Shown in pieces: positions 1 through 9,054 of a stretch of 51,623 bases of DNA. The DNA is taken from positions 1 to 51,623 of the forward strand of contig CAYXDO010000074.1 in NCBI GenBank assembly GCA_964463485.1, written 5' to 3'. The notes under the pieces are model-generated. The model ran no database searches. It was not told the origin of the DNA and saw nothing but the letters and a program-made list of their open reading frames with translations. Made by a program: the position numbers and the translations under genes. The stretch's first letter is position 1. Every line of letters starts with the position of its first letter. This DNA is from CAYXDO01 sp964463485 (GTDB taxonomy: Bacteria; Myxococcota; Kuafuiibacteriia; Kuafuiibacteriales; Kuafuiibacteriaceae).

Positions 1-3000
1 CGTCCGACCCTGGCCACACGGACACCGGTCTGCCCGCGGAAATCATGTTCTCGGGCCTCGCGGTGGCGGATTCGGCCAACCCAGCTTGGGTCTCGGCGAG
101 CACGCGCTGCCTCAACTCCTACTGTCACGGCGGGACCCTCAGCGGTGGGTCCAACGCAGATCCGCAGTGGACCCACGTCGACGGGACCGAGGCGTCGTGT
201 GGATCGTGCCATGGGTTGCCGCCGCCGGCGCCGCACCCGGCGAGCGATCGGTGCGGTCTGTGCCACGCGCCGACGTCAGGTCCGGGCGCGACGATCGCAA
301 ATCGGTCGACGCACCTCGACGGAATTCTGCAGGCCTCGGTCGGTGATTGCTCGAGCTGTCATGGCTCTGTCGAGACCGCGGCGCCTCCGGTGGATACCTC
401 GGGCAACTCGCTCGAGTCGTTGCCCACGGTGGGCGCTCACCGAAGCCACGTGTTGGGCTCGGCGGTGATCTCTCGTCCGGTGAGTTGCAGCGAGTGCCAC
501 GTCGTGCCGGCGGCGACGAACGACCCGGGCCACCTCGACACGGGTGCGCCCGCGGAGCTTCGGTTTGGCGCCTTGGCGACGCTCGGGACGACGCCGAGCT
601 ACTCGGCGGGCGCGTGCAGCGACACCTACTGTCACGGCGCGACCTTGCCGGACGGGACCCAGACCAGTCCGAGTTGGACCCGCGTCGACGGAACTCAGGC
701 GGCCTGCGGCACCTGCCACGGCAACCCACCGGCGGGTGGGCACCCGAGCGACGATCGGTGTGAGCTCTGCCATTTGCCGACGGCCGGCGCAAATCAGACG
801 ATCGCGAACGCCTCGACGCACATCGACGGTATCCTACAGGCCGCCGAGGAGTGCGACAGTTGCCACGGGAGCGCCGGGAATTCGGCGCCGCCGGTCGACC
901 TTGCGGGCCTGGTCACCTCGCCAGCCGTGGGTGCGCATCGTACTCACCTCGCGGGCGGGAACATTTCGAGGCCGGTGGCGTGCAGTGAGTGTCACCTCGT
1001 ACCCGTGGCGCTCGACGACCCAGGTCACTTGGATACGCCGACGCCAGCGGAGCTCGTGTTCGGGCCGATCGCGACTCTTGGACACTCACCTACGTGGACG
1101 GCTCCGCGCTGTGCGAACACCTACTGTCACAGCTCGACCGGAGCGACGAAGCCGTCCCCTCGTTGGAACGTGCTCAACGGCGTAGAGACTCCGTGCAACG
1201 GCTGCCATGCTCTGCCGCCGAGCACGCCGTCGCACGCTGGCGGCGGAGACTGCGTCAAATGCCACCTTCCGACGGCGGGTCCGAGCCTGACCATTGCCAA
1301 CTCAGCCACGCACGTGGACGGAGTCGTCCAGGCCACGAACCTCGACTGCTCGAGCTGCCACGGAGACTCGACGAGTGTGGCACCGCCCTTCGACCTCGAT
1401 GGGAACAGCGCGACCACCGATCGCGAGGTTGGTACTCACCGAACCCACCTTGCGGGAGGCGTAGCTTCGGCTCCCGTAGCTTGCAGCGTGTGCCACTTGG
1501 TACCGACGACCCTCGAGCAACCCGGTCACGTGGATACTCTCCGCCCCGCCGAGGTCGTGTTCTCCGGGCGGGCTTCTGCCCAGTCGACCAACCCGAGCTT
1601 CGACCCGGCCAGTTTGACCTGCGCGGAGACTTACTGCCACGGAGCCACGAGCTCGGGCGGCACCAACCCGACGCCGATCTGGAACGTGGCCGGTTCGGCG
1701 CCGTGTGGCTCGTGCCATGGGCTGCCGCCGGCCGCGCCGCACCCACAGCTCGATCGATGTGACAGTTGCCATGCGGCCGTGGCGGGGACTGGCCACACGA
1801 TCGCGGCTCCAAGTCGCCACGGAGACGGAGTCACCGACGTGGACGACAACCTCGCGTGCGAGGCCTGCCACGGCTCGGCGGCAAATCCGGCTCCGCCGCT
1901 CGATCTCGCAGGTGGAGCGATCTCTCTGGTCGTTGGGGCCCACCAGGCCCACCTCGTCGGGACGGGAAGCTCACGCCTAGTCGCCTGCTCCGAGTGCCAC
2001 ACGCCGGTGACGGCGAATGCTCAGCCAGGCCACTACGACACGCTTCAGCCGGCAGAGGTGACGTTTGGTGTGCTCGCTCGGACGGGTGGGTTGCACCCGA
2101 CCAAGTCGAGTTGGACCTGCTCCAACACCTACTGTCATGGCGCGTCCATGCTGGGTGCGACAAATCCGAGCCCCTCGTGGGGTCAGGGTGCGCTGGGTTG
2201 CTCGGCCTGTCACGGGATGCCGCCCGCCGACGCCGTTCACGGTGGTGGCTCAGCAACGCAGTGCGAGCGGTGTCATACCGATACTTCTGGCCCAGGCCAG
2301 ACGATCGCCGATCCGACGAAACACGTCGACGGGATCGTTCAGACTTCGGAGAGTTGCGACGCGTGCCACGGCCAGAATGGTCGCTCGTCACCGCCGCTGG
2401 ATTTGCTCGGTCGCGTGACCAGCCCGCAGGTGGGTGCCCACCAGGCCCACGTGGCTCCGACCACTTCTCTCGCGGTGACCTGTAATCAGTGTCACTTGGT
2501 CCCCGCGACCTACGGAGCTCCCGGGCACGCCGATACCGCTCCGCCTGCCGAAGTCGCCTTCGGTCCGTTGGCGACTCTCGACGGAGCGACGCCGACCTAC
2601 TCGGGCTCGACTCTACGGTGCAACGGCACCTACTGTCACGGCGCAACTCTCCCCGAAGGGCCGCACTCGGCCCGCTGGAACGTCGCGTCGCCGGGCGGAG
2701 CTTGCGGCGATTGCCACGGAATGCCGCCGGCGAGCCCGGCGCACGCGTCCGTGACCGATCCGAACGGCTGCAACGCCTGCCACGCGGAGGTCGCCGGACC
2801 GAATCAGACGATTGTCGCACCCACTCTGCACGTCGACGGCGTCGTACAGGCCAGCGGCGGGGGCTGCACCTCCTGTCACGGGGCCCCGCCCACGCCCGCA
2901 GACCAGGACTACGCAGGAGGCGGAGGCGCCCACCTCGCGCACGCCGGTACGCTCGGCTTCGAATGCAAGACTTGCCACGGCCACAATGGGTCCGGACCTA

Positions 3001-4145
3001 CTCACAATCAGGCCGCGTCCGTGCTTCGCGCGAACGTCCAGATCAGCTTCGACGGGACGATTTCCTATCCAGGAGGGACGACGATGCTGAACGGACAGGC
3101 GACGGCTCCGTACACTCCCGCAACGAAGACCTGCAACGTCGGGTGCCACAACCCGATCGTCGGCAATCCCGACGAGGTCCCGGCGCTATCGAACGGCCTG
3201 AGTTGGACCGGATCGGCGCCGACTTGCCTTGGCTGTCACGACTCCGTTGCGACCGGGACTCCTCGGAATCACACGATCGCGGGCGACGCAGACTGTCTCA
3301 CTTGCCACACGATGACGAGTCACACGTCGGGCGTGTCGACCTTCCGGGATCCAGATCCGTCCGATGGGTTCTCCTACGCGGCGACTCAGGTCGAGGGGCT
3401 CTGCAAGACTTGCCACGACGGCGCTGGCGGCACGGCCTTCGGAAATCAGCCAGCGACCAACGTATCCGCGTTCTGGACCAGCTCGAGCCACGGGGCCGCC
3501 GGTATCCCGTGCAGCCGATGTCATACTTACCACGGTTCCACGAGCGGGCCGCTCCTCTATGACCGCGCGTCCGTGAGTTGCATGGCCGCGGGTTGCCACG
3601 ACGGGCTGGTCGCGACGTTCAATCTCGCGAGCCCGACGGTGATTTCACATCACCGCATCGAGGGTGGCGTAGGAATCGCCGTCAACTGCAACGACTGTCA
3701 TAACGCCCATGTGTCGCAGGGCCATCCGCTGGCGGCGGTCGACCCGGATAATCGTTTCGCGCTGATGAGCAATCCCGACGACGCGCGGTTGAAGAAGATC
3801 TCGTCAGGCGGAGATTATCGCGCGTTCTGCTTGAGGTGCCATGACGGGACTCCGCCGTCCGGAGTGAGCGGCGCGAAGAACATCGCTTCCGTATTGGCCG
3901 GTGGCAGTGAGACCACGATGTTCAGGAAGGAAGACGACGCGCTGCACCGCAAGAAACACAACGCGTGGAACTGCCAAGCGTGTCACCAGTGGCATGGAAC
4001 GTCTGGAACTCAAGGTATCAATCGAGGTCGATTGCTTCGTGGGTTCATGACCGTCCTCCAGTTCGATCCGGCAAATGGCTACGCCGACGAGGTGAGCTGC
4101 AACACCGCGAACGTGCCGGGCGCCACGTTCACCTGCCACGACTGA
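1..4145 (+). CDS. Giant multihaem c-type cytochrome, 5' end outside the window
   Basis: The frame is open through the left edge (first full codon at 3), so the start, signal peptide and part of the protein are missing. At least 1,380 residues are visible. I count about 40 haem-attachment motifs: 31 CXXCH, seven CX4CH, one CX3CH (about 3133) and one CX11CH at the very C-terminus. The first two thirds are six repeats of about 166 residues, each with a YCHG-type CX4CH, four CXXCH, the phrases VGAH and PGHxDT, and PAE. This is the Geobacter-type CxxxxCH...CXXCH architecture (TIGR01904-like). The last third has ten irregular motifs. Such proteins are exported and store or conduct electrons in the periplasm or outside the cell; that role is inferred. 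No maturation or porin gene lies nearby on the right. The gene ends in TGA at 4145. Confidence 0.93.
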   Translation, partial: SDPGHTDTGLPAEIMFSGLAVADSANPAWVSASTRCLNSYCHGGTLSGGSNADPQWTHVDGTEASCGSCHGLPPPAPHPASDRCGLCHAPTSGPGATIANRSTHLDGILQASVGDCSSCHGSVETAAPPVDTSGNSLESLPTVGAHRSHVLGSAVISRPVSCSECHVVPAATNDPGHLDTGAPAELRFGALATLGTTPSYSAGACSDTYCHGATLPDGTQTSPSWTRVDGTQAACGTCHGNPPAGGHPSDDRCELCHLPTAGANQTIANASTHIDGILQAAEECDSCHGSAGNSAPPVDLAGLVTSPAVGAHRTHLAGGNISRPVACSECHLVPVALDDPGHLDTPTPAELVFGPIATLGHSPTWTAPRCANTYCHSSTGATKPSPRWNVLNGVETPCNGCHALPPSTPSHAGGGDCVKCHLPTAGPSLTIANSATHVDGVVQATNLDCSSCHGDSTSVAPPFDLDGNSATTDREVGTHRTHLAGGVASAPVACSVCHLVPTTLEQPGHVDTLRPAEVVFSGRASAQSTNPSFDPASLTCAETYCHGATSSGGTNPTPIWNVAGSAPCGSCHGLPPAAPHPQLDRCDSCHAAVAGTGHTIAAPSRHGDGVTDVDDNLACEACHGSAANPAPPLDLAGGAISLVVGAHQAHLVGTGSSRLVACSECHTPVTANAQPGHYDTLQPAEVTFGVLARTGGLHPTKSSWTCSNTYCHGASMLGATNPSPSWGQGALGCSACHGMPPADAVHGGGSATQCERCHTDTSGPGQTIADPTKHVDGIVQTSESCDACHGQNGRSSPPLDLLGRVTSPQVGAHQAHVAPTTSLAVTCNQCHLVPATYGAPGHADTAPPAEVAFGPLATLDGATPTYSGSTLRCNGTYCHGATLPEGPHSARWNVASPGGACGDCHGMPPASPAHASVTDPNGCNACHAEVAGPNQTIVAPTLHVDGVVQASGGGCTSCHGAPPTPADQDYAGGGGAHLAHAGTLGFECKTCHGHNGSGPTHNQAASVLRANVQISFDGTISYPGGTTMLNGQATAPYTPATKTCNVGCHNPIVGNPDEVPALSNGLSWTGSAPTCLGCHDSVATGTPRNHTIAGDADCLTCHTMTSHTSGVSTFRDPDPSDGFSYAATQVEGLCKTCHDGAGGTAFGNQPATNVSAFWTSSSHGAAGIPCSRCHTYHGSTSGPLLYDRASVSCMAAGCHDGLVATFNLASPTVISHHRIEGGVGIAVNCNDCHNAHVSQGHPLAAVDPDNRFALMSNPDDARLKKISSGGDYRAFCLRCHDGTPPSGVSGAKNIASVLAGGSETTMFRKEDDALHRKKHNAWNCQACHQWHGTSGTQGINRGRLLRGFMTVLQFDPANGYADEVSCNTANVPGATFTCHD
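108..3000 (+). repeat. Six in-frame tandem coding repeats of about 500 bp in the cytochrome
   Basis: The CX4CH codons that open each unit lie at 108, 615, 1110, 1620, 2118 and 2619, giving spacings of 507, 495, 510, 498 and 501 bp, all multiples of three. Each unit repeats five haem motifs in the same order. The sixth unit diverges after its fourth CXXCH. The tail of a further unit (DPGHTDT, PAE) is visible at positions 1-60, so the array began upstream of the window. Confidence 0.9.
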
Positions 4146-4152
4146 CTTTGAT

Positions 4153-4180
4153 GGCGCGGTGAGCTCCGCGGCGCGTTTCT
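4153..4180 (+). terminator. Weak hairpin after the cytochrome gene
   Basis: Seven bases after the stop, CGCGG (4155-4159) can pair with CCGCG (4166-4170), and the sequence after it is moderately T-rich. The stem is short and the T tract is broken, so this is only a possible terminator. The remaining 220 bp up to the kinase gene show nothing I can name. Confidence 0.3.
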
Positions 4181-4400
4181 TCGCGAGGGTCGTCGATCGT
4201 GACACGTATTCCACGTATCCACCTCACGGGTCGAAGACCGAGCAAATCGACCCAGGGGTCCCGGCGGATTTGGAACGTCAGTCGAAGCGGGGTAGTAACT
4301 AAGACGGTCTCGACCACCTGCCGATCTTCCGAGGCCGGGCGCGGCGTGGCAATGCTCTTGATTGCTCGTGATCGTGCCCTCTCTTTGCAATGGGGCTTGC

Positions 4401-6638
4401 TCAGCTCGGGATCATGATCTTGCGAGTCGTGTCGGCGATTCGGTCGTTGACCTGCTGCTCGATCTTCTTCTTGATTTCGGCGTTCTGGGCGAGAAATCGG
4501 CGGAGGTCGGTGGACTCTAGCTTCAGGAGCTCGCAGGGCTCGAGGGCGCGCACGCTGGCATTCCTCCGAGTTCCTCGGAGCGCGGCGATCTCGCCGAAGA
4601 CTTCGCCCGCGCCGAGGACGGAGAGTTTTACTTCCTCTCCTTGTTTTTCGGTGAACACTTGGACGCGGCCCGCCTTGACGGCATAGAAGCAGGTGGATTC
4701 TTCGCCTTGGTGAAGGATGACTTCGTTGGTATCGGCGATGGTGAAGGAGAATTTTTCGGCCAGCGACCGGCGAGCCCGCACCGGGATGTGGCCGAAGAGG
4801 GGCGACCGCGCCAGGAGGCTCTCGGCCAGACGCTCCTTGTAGAACTCCAAGAGACCCGCCCGCAACCCAGGGAGCTCGAGCGCGAGATCGTCGAGGGCCG
4901 ATTTTTCGACCTCGACCAAAATGACCGGCTCGGTGGCCTCGACGGTGGCATTTCTGGGTTCTCCGGTGAAGAAACCTTGCTCGCCGAAGCAATCGCCGTC
5001 GGTGAGTGAGGTCAGGTAGACACGTTTGCCTTCGAAGTTGTGCCCGGAGATCACCACCCGACCGCGACCGATCCAATAGAATGCGTGGCCGGGGTCCCCT
5101 TCCTGCATGATGACTTCGCCCGCGGAAACCTCCCGCCGGCGCAAAGCGTAGACGAGGCGAGTGAGTTGTTCGGGTGTGATCGTGGAGAGGATGGGCGTCT
5201 TCGGCAGAATTCCGCCCGTGGGCGCACGCTGGTTCGCCGCGTCCAGCAGGCCGCGATACTCTTCGACCATGGCATCGTCGTCCGAGTCGAACAGGTGCCG
5301 CACCAGCTCGTCATCCGTGCCGCCGGCCAGGGCTTGGAGGTTCTGGATCGTTCGGCGCGTGCTCTCGGCGTCGGGTTGAAGCTCGATGAGTCGCCCGGCG
5401 ATGGATACGGCCTGAACCAAGAGGCCTCGCTGCGCGAACTTGCCCGCCGCGAGCATGAGTACGAACCGAGCGCGATCGAGATCTCCGCTCTGAAAATAAA
5501 TCTCGCCGATGTCGACGAGGAGCCAGAGGTTGGGCTCTCGCTCGAATTGATCTTTGAGCGCATCGATGACGATGGCTGCATCGACGACCGGCTCGGGGGG
5601 CCCGACCTCGTCGGTGGGTTCGACGATGCCGCCGACCGCGGTCGTGTCGGTCTCGAAGTTGTCGGTGATTTCGGCGGTGATGGCCGCGCGGGTGCGATGG
5701 GGCCCGCTGCTCTCGGATCCGGGCTCGGTGCGCAGGTCGGCCACGATCCGCTCCAGGGCCAAGTCACTCATCCGAGGCCACCGAGCGCGGAGGATCTCGG
5801 CGAGGGCCTCGGCGACCTCGCGGGTGGCGGGTCGTCCGTAGGGATCGCGGTCGAGGATGCTGAGGACGAGGGCGTCGAGCTCGGGCGGGACCTCTGGGTT
5901 GATTTCGGAGGGTCGCGGAACGGGATCGTGGGCCACGGCGCGAAGCGTGTCTTCTTCGGACTCCTTGGCGAACAAACGTTGGCGTGTGATGAGCTCGTGC
6001 AGGATCACACCCGCGGCCCAGACGTCCGTAGCCGTTGTGAGCGCGTCGCCCCTGGCTTGTTCGGGAGACATGTACGCGACCTTGCCGACGACTTGACCGG
6101 CCCCCTCGATCTGGAAGGACTCGGTGGCCTGAGCGATCCCGAAGTCGCTGAGCTTCACTTGACCGTCGAGCGAGACGAGCACGTTCTGGGGGCTCACGTC
6201 GCGATGGATGATGGCTTTGGTGCGATGGCCTCTGGGGGAGTGCGCGTAGGCGAGGCCTTCGAAGGTTCTGAGCATCACGTAGGTCGCTGCTTCGATCGGG
6301 AAGCGGCGGGTCTCCTCGCGAGCGCGAAAGCTGATCGTCGCCAGGTCGAGTCCGTCGACGTATTCCATGGCGATGAAGTAGTTGTCGTCGACCCTTCCGA
6401 AATCGAAGACCTGAACGATGTTGGGATGGCTCAGGGCCACACTCAGCTTGGCCTCTTCGATGAACATCGTCACGAAGTCGGGGTTCTGGGAGAGGGACGA
6501 GTGCATGCGCTTGATGGCCAGGAATTTTTCGAAGCCGCCGATCGAAGAGGATCGAGCGAGCCACACCTCGGCCATGCCGCCGTAGGCGATCAGCGAGAGG
6601 AGCTGGTACTTGCCGTAAAGCTCCCCTGGCTCGGACAT
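4401..6638 (-). CDS. Ser/Thr protein kinase with two cyclic-nucleotide-binding domains
   Basis: The protein has 745 residues. Residues 8-285 form a eukaryote-like kinase: a Gly-rich loop (IAYGGMAEVWLA), Lys43, Glu62, HRDVSPQN with Asp147, DFG Asp165 and an SPE motif. All catalytic residues are present, so it should be active. A low-complexity linker and a TPR-like stretch (about 345-450) follow. Two cNMP-binding folds come last (about 485-600 and 610-725), each with a phosphate-binding cassette: FGEQGFFTGEPRNATV and FGEIAALRGTRRNASV. Both keep the Arg that contacts the cyclic phosphate. No membrane segment is seen, so it is probably cytosolic and perhaps switched by cAMP or cGMP (inference). 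It starts at ATG 6638 and lies downstream of a small secreted-protein gene on the same strand. Confidence 0.93.
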   Translation of the reverse strand: MSEPGELYGKYQLLSLIAYGGMAEVWLARSSSIGGFEKFLAIKRMHSSLSQNPDFVTMFIEEAKLSVALSHPNIVQVFDFGRVDDNYFIAMEYVDGLDLATISFRAREETRRFPIEAATYVMLRTFEGLAYAHSPRGHRTKAIIHRDVSPQNVLVSLDGQVKLSDFGIAQATESFQIEGAGQVVGKVAYMSPEQARGDALTTATDVWAAGVILHELITRQRLFAKESEEDTLRAVAHDPVPRPSEINPEVPPELDALVLSILDRDPYGRPATREVAEALAEILRARWPRMSDLALERIVADLRTEPGSESSGPHRTRAAITAEITDNFETDTTAVGGIVEPTDEVGPPEPVVDAAIVIDALKDQFEREPNLWLLVDIGEIYFQSGDLDRARFVLMLAAGKFAQRGLLVQAVSIAGRLIELQPDAESTRRTIQNLQALAGGTDDELVRHLFDSDDDAMVEEYRGLLDAANQRAPTGGILPKTPILSTITPEQLTRLVYALRRREVSAGEVIMQEGDPGHAFYWIGRGRVVISGHNFEGKRVYLTSLTDGDCFGEQGFFTGEPRNATVEATEPVILVEVEKSALDDLALELPGLRAGLLEFYKERLAESLLARSPLFGHIPVRARRSLAEKFSFTIADTNEVILHQGEESTCFYAVKAGRVQVFTEKQGEEVKLSVLGAGEVFGEIAALRGTRRNASVRALEPCELLKLESTDLRRFLAQNAEIKKKIEQQVNDRIADTTRKIMIPS

Positions 6639-6686
6639 GCGGGCTTCATATCACGGCGTGGTGGTCGGTGCCGCTCGGAACGACGT

Positions 6687-6752
6687 GTTCGTCGACGCAG
6701 GCTCGCTGCGCTCGCCGCGGTTCGTCGACGCAGGCTCGCTGCGCTCGCCGCG
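6687..6752. repeat. 33-bp direct repeat, two perfect copies
   Basis: Positions 6687-6719 and 6720-6752 are identical 33-bp units, followed by four more bases of a third. They fill the gap between the kinase start and the stop of the upstream minus-strand gene. On the minus strand the core reads GAGCGCAGCGAG, close to the GAGCGAAGCGA cores at 44,994 and 45,132. Confidence 0.9.
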
Positions 6753-6754
6753 GT

Positions 6755-7024
6755 TCAGCGCTTGGGCCAGCTGGACGTGTGGACGACCACGGTCGCGTCC
6801 TTCCGGAACGCGGTGACGAAGAAGGTCTCTGTTTCGTTGGAAGTAACGATTTTGCAGGTCTTGAAGCGTCCGCCGCTGTTGTCCTCTTTGGCGAACTTGG
6901 TGAAGAAGACGACGATCTTCGCGGCCTCGGGCCGATCGACCTCCTTGAGCTTGCAGTCGGCGGCGCTGGCCAAGGGCGCGATCCCGAGCACGCTCAACGC
7001 GATGCTTGCCGTGAAGATGCGCAT
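6755..7024 (-). CDS. Small secreted protein of unknown function
   Basis: This is an 89-residue protein with a clear signal peptide (hydrophobic residues 5-20, cleavage likely after ASA, residues 19-21). The mature part is about 68 residues with two cysteines (near 24 and 56) that could form a disulfide. I do not recognise the family. Its start at 7024 is only 23 bp from the start of the divergent gene at 7048, so each promoter must run into the other gene or lie within this gap. The stop abuts a 33-bp tandem repeat. Confidence 0.7.
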   Translation of the reverse strand: MRIFTASIALSVLGIAPLASAADCKLKEVDRPEAAKIVVFFTKFAKEDNSGGRFKTCKIVTSNETETFFVTAFRKDATVVVHTSSWPKR

Positions 7025-7047
7025 ACGAAGAAAGTATCAGGAGAAGC

Positions 7048-7575
7048 ATGCCGGTACACGGTCAGATTGGATGGGCCGCTCTCGCCGTGGTCGCGCTGTG
7101 CTTGGAATCGAACGCACACGCCGAGGAGGAGGCATCGGAGGCGTCTTCTTCGGCCGTTCATTTCGAGCAGGGGCGGCCCGTGATCGGCGCGACATTTGGC
7201 GTCGGCTTCGGGAGCGGAAGGACGGCGCTCGCGGCTGGTCTCAGCGTTGGTGTCCCTCCGATCTCCGGGGTTCTGCCCGGAATTCGGGGGTTGTTGATTG
7301 CGGAAGATGGTGTGGGCGGTGAGCTCGCGCTGACCCTGGCGCTCGCGCCCCCGTTCTCTGCTTCGATCCTGCCTTTTGCGATCGGCGAAGTGGGGCGTCG
7401 ATTCGTGGAGGACTCAGCGGACGCGTGGCTGTTCGGCGCTGGTGGGGGGCTGCTGATCGGTGAGCCGTCTTCGGCGTTGAACTTTCAGCTTGGGTGGATG
7501 TTCAGGAGGCTCGATTTTCCGTCGGGCTCCCTCGATGCGAGCGGACCGATCTTCGGCGTTTCCGCAAGGCTGTAG
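7048..7575 (+). CDS. Putative small outer-membrane or periplasmic protein
   Basis: The protein has 175 residues and a good signal peptide that probably ends at NAHA (about residue 25). The rest alternates Gly- and hydrophobic-rich strands (GATFGVGFG, FGAGGGLLIG) and ends in ARL, which suggests a small beta-barrel or porin-like fold; the family is not recognised. The ATG at 7048 follows an AGGAG ribosome site at 7040-7044. It is the first gene of a plus-strand run (7048-10938). The next gene begins 12 bp after its stop, so they are probably cotranscribed. Confidence 0.7.
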   Translation: MPVHGQIGWAALAVVALCLESNAHAEEEASEASSSAVHFEQGRPVIGATFGVGFGSGRTALAAGLSVGVPPISGVLPGIRGLLIAEDGVGGELALTLALAPPFSASILPFAIGEVGRRFVEDSADAWLFGAGGGLLIGEPSSALNFQLGWMFRRLDFPSGSLDASGPIFGVSARL

Positions 7576-7587
7576 CGAGATCTCTCG

Positions 7588-9054
7588 GTGCTCGTCGCGC
7601 AGATCCTCGTGACTTCGATCGCTACGAGCACGGCCGCGAGCACCTCGAGCGTCGCCGACTATCTTGCTGCATCCGCGCGCGGCGCGGTGCTGTTGGCGGA
7701 GGAGCGATTTGCCGAAGCCGCAGACGAGCTCCGGCGCGCGCGCTTGCTCACGCCGAGCTCTCCGACGGTGGCCCGCGATCTCGCGGTGGCGCTCGTCGCG
7801 CTCGAGCGCTTCGAGGAGGCGCTCGACGTGCTCGAAGACGTGGAAGGCCTGGGCGACGTCGATCCGGAGGTGCTCGATCTGCTGGCGGTAGTGTTGGTGC
7901 GGCTTGGCCAAGATGAAGCCGCGCGCGAGGTCGCCTCGAGCTCGGGCACCTTCGACGGAGATGCGCTCGCTTTTGCGCTCGGAGATCGATCCCGTCTCGA
8001 CGAGGTCGCGTCCCGTCTCGGCGACCGATCCTTGCGCGCGATCGCGGCGGCGCGGTTGTTGGAGGCACACGCAGCCAAGAACGGAGATGGCGCTCGGGCG
8101 CGTGCTCTCTCTGGGCTCGCGCAGGCGGGCGAGCGGAGCTTGTTGGCTGCTTCGAGCGGAGCCTGGCCGATCGAGCCCATCGGGGTCGGAGCCATCGCGC
8201 GGGCCACGGTCGACGTGAGCACCAATCCGCGTCTCGTCGATCGATCGACGTTGTCGGATACGGGAGCTCGAGCCACCGTCGAAGCGGAAGCTGGGATCGC
8301 CGCGTTGATCGGCAGAGCTCGAGTCGACGGAGCTTTTGCGTTCGAACAGCAGAAGTGGCTCGTCGCCAGCGAGGCCGACGACTTCGAGGTCAGCGCCTTC
8401 ACCCTTTGCCTGGGGATCGAGGTACCGCTCGAGGCCTCTCCGCTCACGCCTTCGGCAGGGCTCGGTCTGAGGTTGCTCGACGTCTCCGGAGCGCTCCTGT
8501 CCACACATCACGCCTTCGCCATCGATGGCGGACCGCGGCTGCGCCTGCCGATTTCGAGCAACCTCGAGGTGTTGCTCGAGTTGCTGGCGATCGCGACCGA
8601 TTTCGTCGACGGCAGCCCTCGAGATACTCGCGCGAGCTCGCAGAACCGCGACTTCATCGGCCAGCGGGTCATGGCGTCGATTCGAGCTCGAGACGAGCTC
8701 GTGAGCGGGAACGTGGAGCTCTCGTTTTTGCGCGACGATGCGCGCGGATCCGCGTTCGACGCGGTCGGCGGATCGATCGCCGGCCTCGTGGAGGTCACGC
8801 TCACCGACGTGTTTTCGCTCGACGTCGCCGCGGGGCTCGACCTTCGTCGCTACGGGCCCGTCGGAGACCCGCGTGTGCTCGGCGCCGCCTCGACGCGGGA
8901 GGAGCTGCGCTTGAGCGTTGGCGCCGGTCTTCGCGCCAAGCTCACCGGAGCGCTCTCGCTGACGGTGATGGACTCTTACGTGCAGAAGGTCGCCAGAGGA
9001 ACGAGGGGCTACTCGGACAATCTCACGAGGCTCGGAGCGGAGGTCTCGTTTTGA
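7588..9054 (+). CDS. Secreted protein with TPR-like N-terminus and outer-membrane-type C-terminus
   Basis: The protein has 488 residues and a GTG start at 7588, 12 bp after the previous stop. A short hydrophobic leader is followed by Ala/Leu-rich tetratricopeptide-like helices (about 20-185: LLAEERFAEAADELRRA, ALVALERFEEALDVLEDV). From about residue 200 the sequence turns into alternating strands ending in Phe (GAEVSF), as in outer-membrane barrels. A TPR joined to a barrel suggests an envelope export or assembly protein. No exact family was recognised. Its stop overlaps the TTG start of the FecR-like gene (TTGA), which points to translational coupling. Confidence 0.75.
   Translation: MLVAQILVTSIATSTAASTSSVADYLAASARGAVLLAEERFAEAADELRRARLLTPSSPTVARDLAVALVALERFEEALDVLEDVEGLGDVDPEVLDLLAVVLVRLGQDEAAREVASSSGTFDGDALAFALGDRSRLDEVASRLGDRSLRAIAAARLLEAHAAKNGDGARARALSGLAQAGERSLLAASSGAWPIEPIGVGAIARATVDVSTNPRLVDRSTLSDTGARATVEAEAGIAALIGRARVDGAFAFEQQKWLVASEADDFEVSAFTLCLGIEVPLEASPLTPSAGLGLRLLDVSGALLSTHHAFAIDGGPRLRLPISSNLEVLLELLAIATDFVDGSPRDTRASSQNRDFIGQRVMASIRARDELVSGNVELSFLRDDARGSAFDAVGGSIAGLVEVTLTDVFSLDVAAGLDLRRYGPVGDPRVLGAASTREELRLSVGAGLRAKLTGALSLTVMDSYVQKVARGTRGYSDNLTRLGAEVSF

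Noticed and set aside
139..2820. Long Arg-rich open frames on both strands within the cytochrome gene
   Set aside because: They mirror the GC-rich repeat units, repeat with them, and have no start signals or domains.
5040..7322. A 760-codon plus-strand frame opposite the kinase gene
   Set aside because: It is antisense to a clear kinase with full motifs and shows no family; such frames are common at this G+C.
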